Source of the DNA: Porites lobata
Lineage: Eukaryota; Cnidaria; Anthozoa; Scleractinia; Poritidae
Assembly: GCA_942486035.1 (NCBI GenBank)
Contig: CALNXK010000002.1
Location: forward strand, 5,397,001 to 5,461,000
Direction: 5' to 3'
DNA: 64,000 bases
The notes beneath the pieces were generated by a model that saw only the letters and a program-made list of their open reading frames with translations, did no database searches and was not told where the DNA came from. Both the position numbers and the translations under genes were made by a program. Within the stretch, counting starts at the first letter, position 1. Each line of letters begins with the position of its first letter. Positions 23,512 to 35,000 of the stretch are shown here, piece by piece.

Positions 23512-23759
23512 ACAATACCTTAAATCAACCCATCTACTGGAGCTAAAACCTGGTGATGGCCCCAGCAAAAAGTGGGAGCTATTGCAGACTTTAGTTTCAA
23601 GAAGCTTAGTTTTTTCTCTTCACTCTTGTCTGTCCCATGCACAAAATCTTACAAACCTTCCTCCACTGCCTACTTAAAAGAGCTCAAACGCCATGTTGAT
23701 GATAATTTTTCGGTCAAATGTTTCATTTCATTGCAAGCAATGCAAAAAACGTCATGGCC

Positions 23760-23919
23760 CAGGGGCGGATCCAGGATTTTTTTTAGGAGGGGGTACACTC
23801 GTCTCTTGCTCTACTTCAACACCAGTAAACCACATAGTTTTTTTTTGCAGAATACCAGTTGTACCAGTCAGGGGGGGGGGGTGCGCACCCCCTGCACCCT
23901 CCCCCTAGATCCGCCCCTG
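23760..23919. mobile_element. hAT-like MITE, duplicated copy of 22237-22393
   Basis: Same ends and the same TGGCC flanks (23755-23759, 23920-23924), so it was copied with block A rather than inserted independently. The internal G run is longer. Confidence 0.85.
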
Positions 23920-24048
23920 TGGCCCTCCCACTTTCTGGAATGGATTAATGTAAGACCCTTCAGAAATACCCAAACGAAAACATCTGACCCTTCCCCCTAC
24001 CTATACAAGACGAAAATAACCGGAAGTGAAAATAACAAACTGGAAGTG

Positions 24049-24226
24049 CACCGCCGTAGCCAGTATGAGGCGAACCGAGGCACTCGCCTCGGTAAAATTT
24101 TACCCAATACTGTCGATTTTTATTTTTTTTATCAGACTGATAATATGAGAAGATTTCATACGGCTGATTTTGTACAACGGACCGTGTGTTCGCCTCGGTT
24201 GTAGTTTCTTCCTGGCTACGGCCCTG
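24049..24226. mobile_element. CGCCGTAGCCAG MITE, duplicated copy of 22523-22700
   Basis: Same ends, same AAGTG flanks; duplicated with block A. Confidence 0.82.
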
Positions 24227-24334
24227 AAGTGTTACTCATAAACCGCGATCCTCCGCGCCCAAAGTAGTTTACTGCGTGGCGTGTGATTGCACGGTGAAAG
24301 AGGGAAATGTGCTTGTAGTGAAGGCGAGGATTTC

Positions 24335-24736
24335 ATGAGGTCAGATGGAGCAACTTGTGGTTATTGTGGCTGCCTGTTGCCGACTCGACATTCTAAAAAG
24401 GATGCCCGTTACTCCTCTGACTCTGTTGGTAGCACATCGGCTGCGGGAACAAGTGAAAGCCCAAGTCCAGAGAAGTGGAAAGATGAAGACCTAGGGTGGT
24501 TCCCATACCCAAAGGGCGAATATACTGAATTCTCCAATAGTATTCTGCCAAAATTCTACCTGTCCTTTTGGACCACTTGTCCCTACAAAGAACGCTTTTG
24601 CCACTGTTTCGTGACTGAAAGAAAGCGTCAGTGGGAAGTTCACGAGGCTTTGAAAGCAGTAAATCACAGAACCCCACGCGGAAACATCAAAATATGGGCG
24701 AAAGCGGACACGGGTCGAGAAAGACAATTATGCTAG
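24335..24736 (+). CDS. Uncharacterised open frame (about 133 residues) in the duplicated block
   Basis: I do not recognise this protein. From the first ATG in frame it reads MRSDGATCGYCGCLLPTRHS, with CxxC-type cysteines, then a Ser-rich stretch (SSDSVGSTSAAGTSESPSPE), KDEDLGWFPYPKGEYTEF, a Cys/aromatic segment (SFWTTCPYKERFCHCF) and a basic end. Composition is protein-like rather than random. It may be an exon or remnant of a larger gene: a stop codon lies just upstream in frame and no partner exon was found. The truncated copy at 22809-23000 argues against strong constraint. A minus-strand frame over the same bases is a shadow. Confidence 0.35.
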   Translation: MRSDGATCGYCGCLLPTRHSKKDARYSSDSVGSTSAAGTSESPSPEKWKDEDLGWFPYPKGEYTEFSNSILPKFYLSFWTTCPYKERFCHCFVTERKRQWEVHEALKAVNHRTPRGNIKIWAKADTGRERQLC

Positions 24737-25373
24737 TTGGGAGAAGACAGTTTTTTGATATATAAACTTTTCGACACCTGTAAATAATTTAGATTAATCT
24801 TGACTGGTAGCTTTGCTTGTATATACAAAATAGAGTGACATGGAGTAATTTTTTCCTTGCCAAAAAAACTGTGACCCTCCCCCGGTTGACAATAAAACAG
24901 GTTTGACCGTCCCCAATATGTAAAAAATTTACTAAGGACCCTCCCCTCCGAAGCCCCGGCCCACCCCCGCCAACAAAAAACGTACCTTCCCTAAATAGCT
25001 CACAAAGAGGGGTCGAAGGTCGGGGGTAACAGTTCACTCTTGTCTTCAGACGTCATAAATGTTACGATGTTGCTCGCTCAAAGACTTTTGGCGGCAAACA
25101 GTTTTTGATAGATGTCATGTGATCTTGAAGTAACCAATGAGGTAGCTCTCTTTTGGGGAAAACTTCAAGCAATCCAGTTTAGTATATAACAATGAGATAT
25201 AGTCACAAACATATAGTATGTTTATTTCAGTCCAAGTATATAAACTTTTTTAACGATAACTGCAATGCAGTAGAACCATTACTGCAATATTAATAACAAA
25301 ATATAGTTCCTCTGGCTAGCAGATTAATGCTTATTGTTTTATGGTCATTATTGACCACATGGAGAAATTTACT
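24737..25373. other. Intergenic stretch downstream of the RBR gene
   Basis: Contains a C/G-rich low-complexity segment near 24870-25030. On the minus strand an AATAAA (plus TTTATT near 25221) lies about 150 nt past the RBR stop and is a candidate poly(A) signal. Confidence 0.4.
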
Positions 25374-28300
25374 TTAGTTACGATATATTTTGATGCACAA
25401 TTTTCTAATACAGTCAATGCAGTGTTTTCCAGCGTCAAACAGTCGCTGAAACCGTATCTTATCAATGTCTGTGCAAAAGTGCCTGCCATTTGCCATGACT
25501 TCTAGTCTATCCACAATGAACAACAGTGTTGAGATGCGCCGTCTTAAGCTACCATGATAACTTTTTGTTTTTGAAACTGCCATTAAGATTGACACACCCT
25601 CAATGACCAGGTGAACTTGAAACTTCAAGTCTGCTGAAGCTTTCAGGTACTTTGGTACATCATGAGCACTGTACAAGCTCAAAAACAAACTGGTAGCTGA
25701 TGTGACAGACTTGAGTGTGCTTTCGAGGTGTTCTCTGTCCAGTGATTCTTGTAGTTTCTTAACCATACGATACTTTGTGTACAACACAGGAGCAGCTCTT
25801 TTGATTCGATGAGCTATGGCAACTCGAGAGTGATAATTAAACCTCGTCGACCCCACATCGTCTATCAGCTCCACCTCTTCTTCTTCCTTCAGTTGCTTGC
25901 TGCAGTCACCACCCCATCCGTGTTTGTCCCAGTGCCCAAGGCATGTCCAACAGAACTCCCCTGTGCACATGATACAAGACATATGAGGGCATCCATGGTT
26001 CTTTTCAATGGGGTAGCTACAGTGAGGGCATTTTTTAACACTAACTGAAGTAATTCCACCAGTATTATTTCTGACCAACTTTGCATAGGTTTCTGTCTTA
26101 GAGTGGAAAAGTGCTGCCTCCGCGCATGAAGCTGGCCAGTGAGGCTCCGACTGACATCCAAAACACCAGCTTTGACCACAATGGCAGCTTACTGGCATTA
26201 GAACAATTCCATCTTGGTTTTTGGTGACTTGTGTTGCCATGACAGCCAACCTACACTTGTCTCCTGGGCACCACTTCCAAGAGGTACTGGTCTCCACATA
26301 TTTCTCTTGCCTCATTGTTGAAAACCGCAGAAATCTTTCTGGTAGGAGTGCCATTATGGTGATGTCATCAACTGAAGTGTCACAGTCAGAGCTTGGACAT
26401 TTGAAGTTTGTTTTTCCTTGGTTTATTTCAGCAGACAGATAGGACTTCCAACACTCATTACAAAACCAGTGTTCACAGGACTTCAAGGCAGTACAAGAAA
26501 AGCTGGAAGGTACAGTTTCTAAGGGCAAAAAAGGAAGCATAAGATAGGATTAAAAAGAAGACATTGCCATAAGAAATGTGACGCTAACAAAGAGCCTGAG
26601 TTGAATGGACTGTTTTTGCATCTAATACTCCTGCCACTAAAGTTGTGAGTGCCTGCTAGTGTGGAATCTGGGAAAGGTCCATACAGTGTACTTGAGAAAC
26701 ACTACAACCATAAATTATTATCAGTATTAATATTATTATTACGTACGCATCTTGGAAAAAAAAAAGTTACCCAAATGAAGTTTAACCTGAGAAATTCTGT
26801 TGAACTGTTTCTCATAAAGAACTCCTTTAGAAAAAAAAAGTTATTGAAATGCCCCTAATCTCTGAGATCTACAAGTATCTTAAAAGTCAGTTTAGTTAAT
26901 CTGGAGAACTGTAAGTTCCCTAGGTGGTTTTGTTTACAACAGCAATGGTATCTATTAGAAGAAAAGAACTTTCAAAAATATATGTTCAGTGTATTGTAAA
27001 AAGCGATGCCAAAATACCAGTATCTAACAACTGAAGGTTTATCTTATCTTCTACCCGTCACCTTCTGCCTCTATATAATCCTGATGCTTGCAGTTATAAT
27101 ATTAAAGAGATGACCAAAAGAAGAAAAAAAAACTTACCATCAGAAGGGTCATGATAAAACTCAGAGCAACAGATTTCACACAGAACAGCATCAGGAATGA
27201 TAGCGTTGTTGTCTTCACTGGTCATAGCGTCACTGGTTTGAAGGTTGCCATGGTTACTGAGGAGATTATTAGCAACTGCTAAGCTGGGTGAAGAAACTTT
27301 GTACGACCATTTGTTGATGTCACACAGTAAATCAAATGACATCAAAGCTACTCTAGTTTTAGAACCTGGGTTGTGATCAGCAGTGTTGATCTCATAGCTT
27401 CTTGATTTCTCTCCAGTTACACTCGCTTGCAAAGAAATGCCAAAACAACTGCGCAAAAACTCTTCGCAATCCTGTGATTGTTTGGAAGGCAGTTCATCAC
27501 TTACAACTGTCACAGTGACTTTTTCAGTGGCAAACCCTATGTCATCAGCATTGTGAGGCTGGCAGGTGACGACAAACTTGGAGGGTTGATTTGTGGGGCA
27601 AATGCTGAATCGCCGAGGTAAAGAGGAACCCTCCTGGTATGTATCTCCAAACTGTTCATGCATTTTCAGAGGTTCAAGTGTTTCACTGTCAATGTCCACA
27701 CTTATGGAAACTGCCTTACTAGGAACAATTCTTTCAACCGTTAAGGGAGCTGTCAAGCCAGTACTGTCAGAGTCAAAATCTGCTATATTACTGTTGTCAT
27801 GGTAACCATGCTGTGGGGTTGGTGGGTCAACATATATTACTGATCCTTTCCCATGCAGAATGACTGCATGTGACGAAGCTGGGTTCACTTTTGAAATCTT
27901 TTCATTTTTATTGGAAGTAATCCTCATGTGCTTCTTGACATTCTTGCGGCAATTACTTGTAACTGTTGGTGACTTAGTGATGTAACTTTCAATGTCAAAG
28001 TTTAGGTTATGTTCATGAACTTTTGAACTCTGCTCATGGCTCTCTGACCACTTTTCTTCTCTCATGTCTTTATCAACATTGCAATCAAACATTTTCCTTT
28101 CTTGATAGTCACATTCTTGTCTCTTCAGCTCAAATTTCTTGTACCCTCCCCACGTGCGCCTCTTGTTCTTTTTTCCTTTTGTTTTACACTGTGCCTTTCC
28201 AGGTCGACTTTCTCTCCATTTGCCATTGTGCTGTATGAAGCTTGGCCAGATTAACGACGGTTCGGTATGATTCACTTCGTAAACGATTTCGGTTTTATTA

Positions 28301-28809
28301 GTTTCTTTCCGTAAATCGCCGACGTGCGCGAACTTTCGTCGTTTCGGTTTCCGAAACTCTTCACCGTCCACCACAGCTTTGCAATCGCCACGTCTCAGTA
28401 GAGGAGAAGGACCGTACAAAGAACTATTTACTGACAGCCTTTCCACAAGCACTGCCTTGTAATCATTTTCACTGTCATAATCCTCGGAGATTTCCTTTGT
28501 TAAAATCCCCGGCAGGAGCCACCTCTTTCGCTTGCCAATGGCATACAACACCGAGTCGTCGGAAAACCCTCGTCCAAAACCCCAGCGTCGATGATTACGG
28601 CTTTGTTTCGCCACTTCTTCATCATCTAGGCCGTCCTGGACGTGGAACTTCTTCAGATATCTATTGATGTCTTTATCAGTGAAATTAATGTTTGTGTTGG
28701 CGACGGTTTTTGTCAGAAACCCACGATCGCCTGAAGAAACTGTCTCCCAAGGTTTTCTTAGCGTTCGACCGGTATGAATTCCAAATTTGCAGGTTTCCTT
28801 CCAAACCAT
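25374..28809 (-). CDS. RBR (RING1-IBR-RING2) E3 ubiquitin ligase, two exons
   Basis: RBR ligases pass ubiquitin from an E2 to a cysteine in RING2 and then to substrate. Exon 1 is 28809-27138, exon 2 is 26518-25374; the joined frame gives 938 residues, with GATG|GTAAGT joining TAG|AAACTG to read DPSDETVPS. Residues 1-540 have no domain I recognise; they are basic and low in predicted structure. RING1 starts at CEICC (about 543) and crosses the intron to SCEHWFCNECW and CPSSDC. The IBR has WCPGDKC and CHCGQSWCFGC. RING2 has CPHCSYPIEKNHGCPHMSC, whose GC corresponds to the catalytic cysteine of parkin/Ariadne ligases, then CTGEFCWTC. A helical Ariadne-like tail follows. The first ATG is taken at 28809 (AGCATGG, strong context); the frame is open upstream to about 28920 but has no ATG there, so an extra 5' exon is possible. 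Ariadne-like is the closest description; orthology is uncertain. Confidence 0.88.
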
Positions 28810-29087
28810 GCTGTGAACGATTCTTCGATGTAAACCAGAGGTTTCTGCCACAAAAGTCAATCTCTCTGGGCATTTATTTACTTTCGAAAATCTCCACTCA
28901 GCGGTTTTAACTGCGTATTTTTAGCAAATTACTGCATTGTACAAGTCCAAAGAGCTTTTTCAGGAACACTACGTCATTTTCTGTAGCGTTCATTGGTTAA
29001 TCGTTGTTGACTCCCCCCAGTTTTTTCTTAGCTCATCGGGCTTTTTTGTCGGAGAGTAGACTGGTGACTATAGTCCGTAAAAGCAAG
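28810..29087. promoter_or_regulatory. Probable bidirectional promoter between the RBR gene and PDCD11
   Basis: 278 bp separate the divergent ATGs at 28809 (minus) and 29088 (plus). No TATA box was identified. Shared promoters are common for such close head-to-head housekeeping genes; that it works in both directions is inferred from geometry only. Confidence 0.55.
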
Positions 29088-32000
29088 ATGGCGGCAACGA
29101 GAGACCGCAAAAGGACAAACAGTCAGAGTGGATCGAAGTCTGAAATGGCAAGGTAAGTTAATCAAGAAAGCATGAATAAATACGTTTAAAATAAATTAGT
29201 ACAATAACTTTCTTTATGGCGAGTCACAATCTCTATGATCCCTGCATGCATTGTTATGAGATACGGTAGCTGTTTTGGTCACACACGTGGTCAGGGTATC
29301 TGCTGCCGATGCGAGCTCCGATACGCTACACAACAGGGCTCGAAAAATAAAACTTGAATTCCAGCTTGTCCTTTGGGCAAGCAGGTCTCACATTTTGCTC
29401 TCCCGGGGCCTGAATTCTTGCTCCTCCTAGTTAATGTTTAAGTTAGAGGATGACTCGTCTGTAGCCTTGCTTATTGGGCAAGTGAGCTTTTAAATGTTAA
29501 TTGCCCAGCAAGAAAATCTACTTGTCCCGAACTACGGGACGGGACTATGTTCGAGCCCTGACACAGGAATCTGTTGTTCAGTGAAATCGTCCAGTTTTTT
29601 CGTTGAAAAATTGATGTCTTGCAAAGGAATTTTATGTCTCCTAGTCAACTGTAAAGGAAGATTATTGTACCGGCCTGCACGGTGGTAGCCTACGTACATT
29701 GTATTACAGTGTGGCTAAAGCCCATAGTTTTCAATTTTTAGTGCTTTTGAGGGTGGTCAGAGGAGAGAAAGTGAAAGGTAAAAGTTGAGACTGATGTGTC
29801 ACTTGAAAGTTTACTTTCCTAAACATTCCTGAAACTTGGAAGCTGATGTTTTGCATTTGGAATAGAAGACTGCATTATGTTTGACAGTATATAGGGTGTT
29901 TTTGGGCAGTTTTGGCTCTTAAAAGCTAGACCACAGGAGTCCACACAATAAATGTACTGGATTTACCAGTTGCCTCTTCCACAGTGATATATCCCTAAGC
30001 ATATATATAGATCAATGTTACCTAAGTGTTGAATTGCCTTACCGGTGGTATATTGTCATCCTTTTGCAGTTTTTTGAGCGATTTTGAAGGATTTTGAGTT
30101 TGCTGTTTACTGTTCCTAATAATAGAAGGACAAGGGCAGAATCCATATTTTGAACATCTCCAGCACCGGAGAAATTTTCCCCTAGAAAATCGCATTGCTC
30201 TGCTTTCAATTTTTACAACAAAAAGGTTGAAAGATTCACGTTTCTTCTCATTCCTTCCAATCGAAAATCCATCCAAAAGGCCTGGAGCTAGCCCTCGAGG
30301 AAAATTAAATTCCCACAGTTTTTGAAATGTCAAAATGCGTAACAACATTCATATGTGCCAGTCAGAAACCGTCTTCCTGATTGTCTCTTATTGAGTGAAT
30401 GTCGTTAACCAATGGAATAACTGATTTAAAGAATATTTGGTAAGCGCTTATTGTTTAACGGCAGCAAAAGTTAGGCACCAGGGGCCACCAGGCATTGCTG
30501 GAGCACAGCCTTTACAAGTATTTTGCCTTATTTAAGATCCTTTCTAAGTAAGAGTTAACAGTGTATAAGTAATAATGTCCTTTGGCCTTTAAACAGTACA
30601 TCTCTATCGAGCAGAACAGTCCAGGAAGAGGATTTTCCCAGAGGTGGTGCATCTGCTCTGACCCCCCTTGAAGTGAGGAAAATTAAGCATGAAGCAGAGG
30701 AGGATGTTCTTTTTGGGGTTAAGGTGATATTATTTTTTGTTATTTACTACTCATTTGGAAATACAATTTTATGGACCCAATGCAAAAATGGCTGCTGGAT
30801 TAATATTCTTTTGTTGCAATTAAAATAAACCTGACTAGCTTTGCTTGAGATAATGAATTCTTTTCAACTTTGTACTTAAGAACGAGGCTAGTCAAGGCTA
30901 CGTGCATGGTGTTGGTGATCACAGCCATAACAAAATATGGTACAATGCTACCCCATTGATTCATCAACTTTCATGGCTAAAACAGTGCCATATTAATACT
31001 GTTGTTTTGTACATAATACCGTAATATAATTGTCAAAGGAAAAGAACTAAACAATACAGTCAAATCCCTCTACAACCACCACTTTGGGGACAGAAAAAAG
31101 TGGCCATCCTAACTAAACATTAAGAATTATAAACATTTTTGGATACAGTAAGCATGAAGTTAGCACAATGAACATGTTGTACCCCCAAGAAAGAATTCGT
31201 CATTATGACACCCCTACCTCCCCATAACGGCCACCTCTCCACAATAATAGGCTGATTTAGCAGTAGAACAGGAACGTCATTTGACGACAGGAAAGCGCGC
31301 GGAAAGGATTAAATGTGACTTCCGGTACCCAAGTTGCTGCTCTGCTATTGGTCAACCCAGTTGTTTGATTTGTAAGCACAGTCGTCAACTGACATTCTCG
31401 TTCTGTCGCTAAATCAGCCTAATTACTATTGTGCAGAGGTGGCCATTATGGGAAGGTAGGGGTGTCATAGTCACAAATAATTCTTGGGGGTACAACATGT
31501 TCATTGTGCTAAGTTCATGCTTACTGTATCCAAAAATGATTATCCAATCATAAATAATAAACAGAGAGATAAAATGCACAAAATAACTTGAATAAAAATT
31601 GTTTTGAATCAAAAAGTAAACAACTGACAAAATGAACAATTATTGTAGACAATTTATGCAGCCTTACTGAGGCAGTATAAAGGGAGCTCAATCAAAATAT
31701 GATGCCGTGATTAATCGTCAACGTGCAATACAGATCAAATTTTATGACCATTCCTTGCTTTTTTATCAGTTGCTGAAAAAACTTGCCATTGTGGAGAGGT
31801 TAATTTTTGGCAGTTGGGGACACGGTTCAGTGGTTGTTGCTGTTGTGGAGAGGTGGCCATCATAGAGAGGTTTAAAAAAAGTCGATCTACTTGTATGGAC
31901 TGTTCGCTGGGACAAAAAAAGTGGCCATTGTGGAGGGGTGGCTGTTTGTGGAGCAAGGCTCTGCTCTAAGGAAAATTGAAGGGTGTGCAGCATATGATTT

Positions 32001-35000
32001 GTATGAAAAATCTGAAATTTTCCAGTTGCCCAGGAGCAAAAGTTGGGTGCCAGGGGCCACTGGGCTCTTAGAGCACAGCCTTGGTGGAGGTTTATGTAGA
32101 ATACATAATTATAGGAATTATAGCAATTAGATTTGCATATGCCACTGATCATAAGATGAAGTGATTGCGGCTGGCTAATTTCTTCTTCTATTCCGTTTAG
32201 AAGGCATCACCAGAAGTGGAATCAAGAACTAGAAGGGAGAAAAAGACAAGGAAAAAAAAGACCACAACAAAGGAATTGGAAAGTAAAGCTGAGATTTCAG
32301 GGAAATTTAAGCTAAAACACGTGGAATCCCTTACTTTTAAGGTAATATTTGGAATGCCTTTCACTTTAAAAGTACATGTAATACTTTGAATTCCTGAAGA
32401 AATTCCTGAGAAGAATGACAATACTACATGTACACACTAAGGTTTGAGTTACAGTACTTTTAGCGAGTCACACCTGCACACCTCGGAACTGCATGTTAAA
32501 CCCTGTAAGGGGGTGTTTACATGACACCGGGGTGACTTTCACACTGGGGCGAGATCACTCCGGTTTCCCCTCATGGCTCTATATTTGTTTACATGATACC
32601 ACCACAAAATGTCATGCCAGCGTGAGTCACCCCGGCGTGAGTTCAACCGGGTTGTTGTACCGGGGCGAGAATTTCACTGCGGTAAGAAATCTTGCAACGG
32701 TATCATGTAAACGCAAAACGACCACCCGTTTAGGTGTGAAATCGGTCTGCTGGTAGACTGGAATGGGTCACGCATGCGTAATGTCTACGATTTTGATTCA
32801 CAAGTGTATTTTATCAACATGAAGTGTGCCTTCAAATAACGAGATATGAAATGACCCATGCATTATGTAAATGCCATACAAAATCAAAAAGTCATCCCTG
32901 TATGTAACTCGTGCCGGTGCGAGTTTTCTCATGTAAACACCCCCTAACACCCCAATTTAATTTTTAGCTTAATTAAAAGCAAAGTACCCTAGCTCTTACA
33001 ATGCGCTTGAGCGCATACCTATACCTAATTTAATAAAGTTTGCTTTGGTAATAATGAATTAGAAATTGGGCATTGGGCATTTGGGCATACAGAACACGGT
33101 GCAATGATTTTCTTGATTTGCCTGTTTTTTTTTTTGTAAAGATTGCAATAGAAAAAATGTGGCATTTGAGATTTGACTTAACGGAAAAATAAAAAAAAAT
33201 GACACAGTACGTGTAGCCCATTGGGTATAAGCTCACACGTACTTCTTTGGGTTGCTGGTGTTTATAATGGAACCTGAAAGCCCACAACAGCTACTGGCTT
33301 TGCACTAAATAAACAAACTGTCCACAGCTACACTGTAGATAGTTTTTATCAAAGATCATTGACTTTTTAAGTAGTATGGTTTACCAACATCATGACCACA
33401 CTTTTAAGCAATTTATATTAATTTTATATTTCATAGCTTTATCTGTTTTAATATTCACCAGAAACTCTATGTGGGTATGAAGGTGTTGGGAGCAATCAAG
33501 GAAGTGAATGAGTATGACATGGTTATAAGCCTGCCTAATGGGCTAAGTGGATTTGTGCACATTACGCACATAAATGAAAAGATCACTGAAAAATTAAAGG
33601 AAGGGCTTGAAGCTGGTGAAACTAAAGACAGTGAGGTAAGACACAACTGCAACGTGGTGGGTTTTATAACATATGACAGCCTCTGCTGTCAGTAACTACT
33701 GCCAACTGCTTTATGCAATTGCAGTGACAGTTTTGTTGAAAAGTTCGATATGACCTGAGTTTCCGTCATTTACATGTACAGTATTTACAGTAGTTCTTTC
33801 AATTTTTCTAAACCCCTTAACTCAACCAAAATAAAAGTTATCCACCATAAAAATATAAATTTGTCATTTACAATATTACACTGAAGCTTTACTTTGTATA
33901 ATATTACAGGTCAAAATATAAAGATTTAAGTTAAAATTTTTTACTGTAGGTTGATTCTCAACAGCCATCGTCTCATAGCCCTTAATTATGAATAGTTAGG
34001 GCTAGAAGACAAAGTAAATTGAAAATCAACCTTCAATGTACACTGTAGGTTAAAAAATCTCAACCTGAATTTAATTTTGAACCATGACATGAATTATATG
34101 TGGTAGTTATTTTTTTATCTGAGGTAATTTTAGTTTTTCTTTTGTTTCTGGGTATGGTAATGTATGCTAATTTAAAGTTGAAACAAAAGAAAGATACAAA
34201 TTACCTGAAATAAAAAATTAACTACAGCATACAGACATACCTTAATGTGTCCTTTATAATAACTTATAATAGAATACTTCATAGAAAGTGCACACGCATG
34301 TTATTTATGTGCAAGTTTGAATCAGTACAAAGAAAAGAAACTGGTGATTGTGATTTCAAATTGAACTCATGCTGCGTCTGATTTTGAAATTACGCATATG
34401 ATCTCAGACCAAATTGTACTCCACTCAGTTCAATTACCATTATTAATCAGGTTAAGCACTATCTATGCCACACATGTGTTGATTATCTTTTTAGACAAAT
34501 TTACCAGAACTTGGTAAATTTTTCACTACTGGATGTCTGGTTCAGTGCTCTGTATTGGAGCTGGAAGGATCTAAACCAGGACAGAAAAAAATCAAGTTAT
34601 CTCTGGAGCCAAAAGAAGTCAACAGTAGCCTGAGCAAGTCATCTCTGAAACAAGGAATGGTATGTTTAAAATAAAGTTGTCATCATCATCATCATCATGA
34701 TTTTCATTAAAAATAATATTGATTAAAATTAATGATGATGATGATTTCAGTATTTTTACCTGACATTTAGAGCTTTCTACCATCAAACTTCAGAATTATT
34801 TCATGATTTTCTCAAAGACTGCCATAAAATGCCATGAAGGAAATGCCATGAAACAAAAGAGTGAAAATTTGTTAAGACAAATTAGTATTAAGTTACTGTT
34901 CACAAGAACTGTTTTAATGTACAGTGTACATGTATGTTTAGGTTCTTCCAGGATACGTTTCAAGTGTAGAAGACCATGGCTATCTGATATCGTTTGGCAT

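Larger units (their letters stand above)
23514..24506 (+). repeat. Duplicated block A, second copy (993 bp)
   Basis: Second copy of 21991-22980, beginning AATACCTTAAATC directly after the inserted RBR fragment. It continues into unique sequence and so probably marks the original right-hand context. Confidence 0.93.

Noticed and set aside
28810..28860. Start of the RBR protein at 28860
   Set aside because: That codon is TTG; the first ATG in frame is at 28809 in a strong context.
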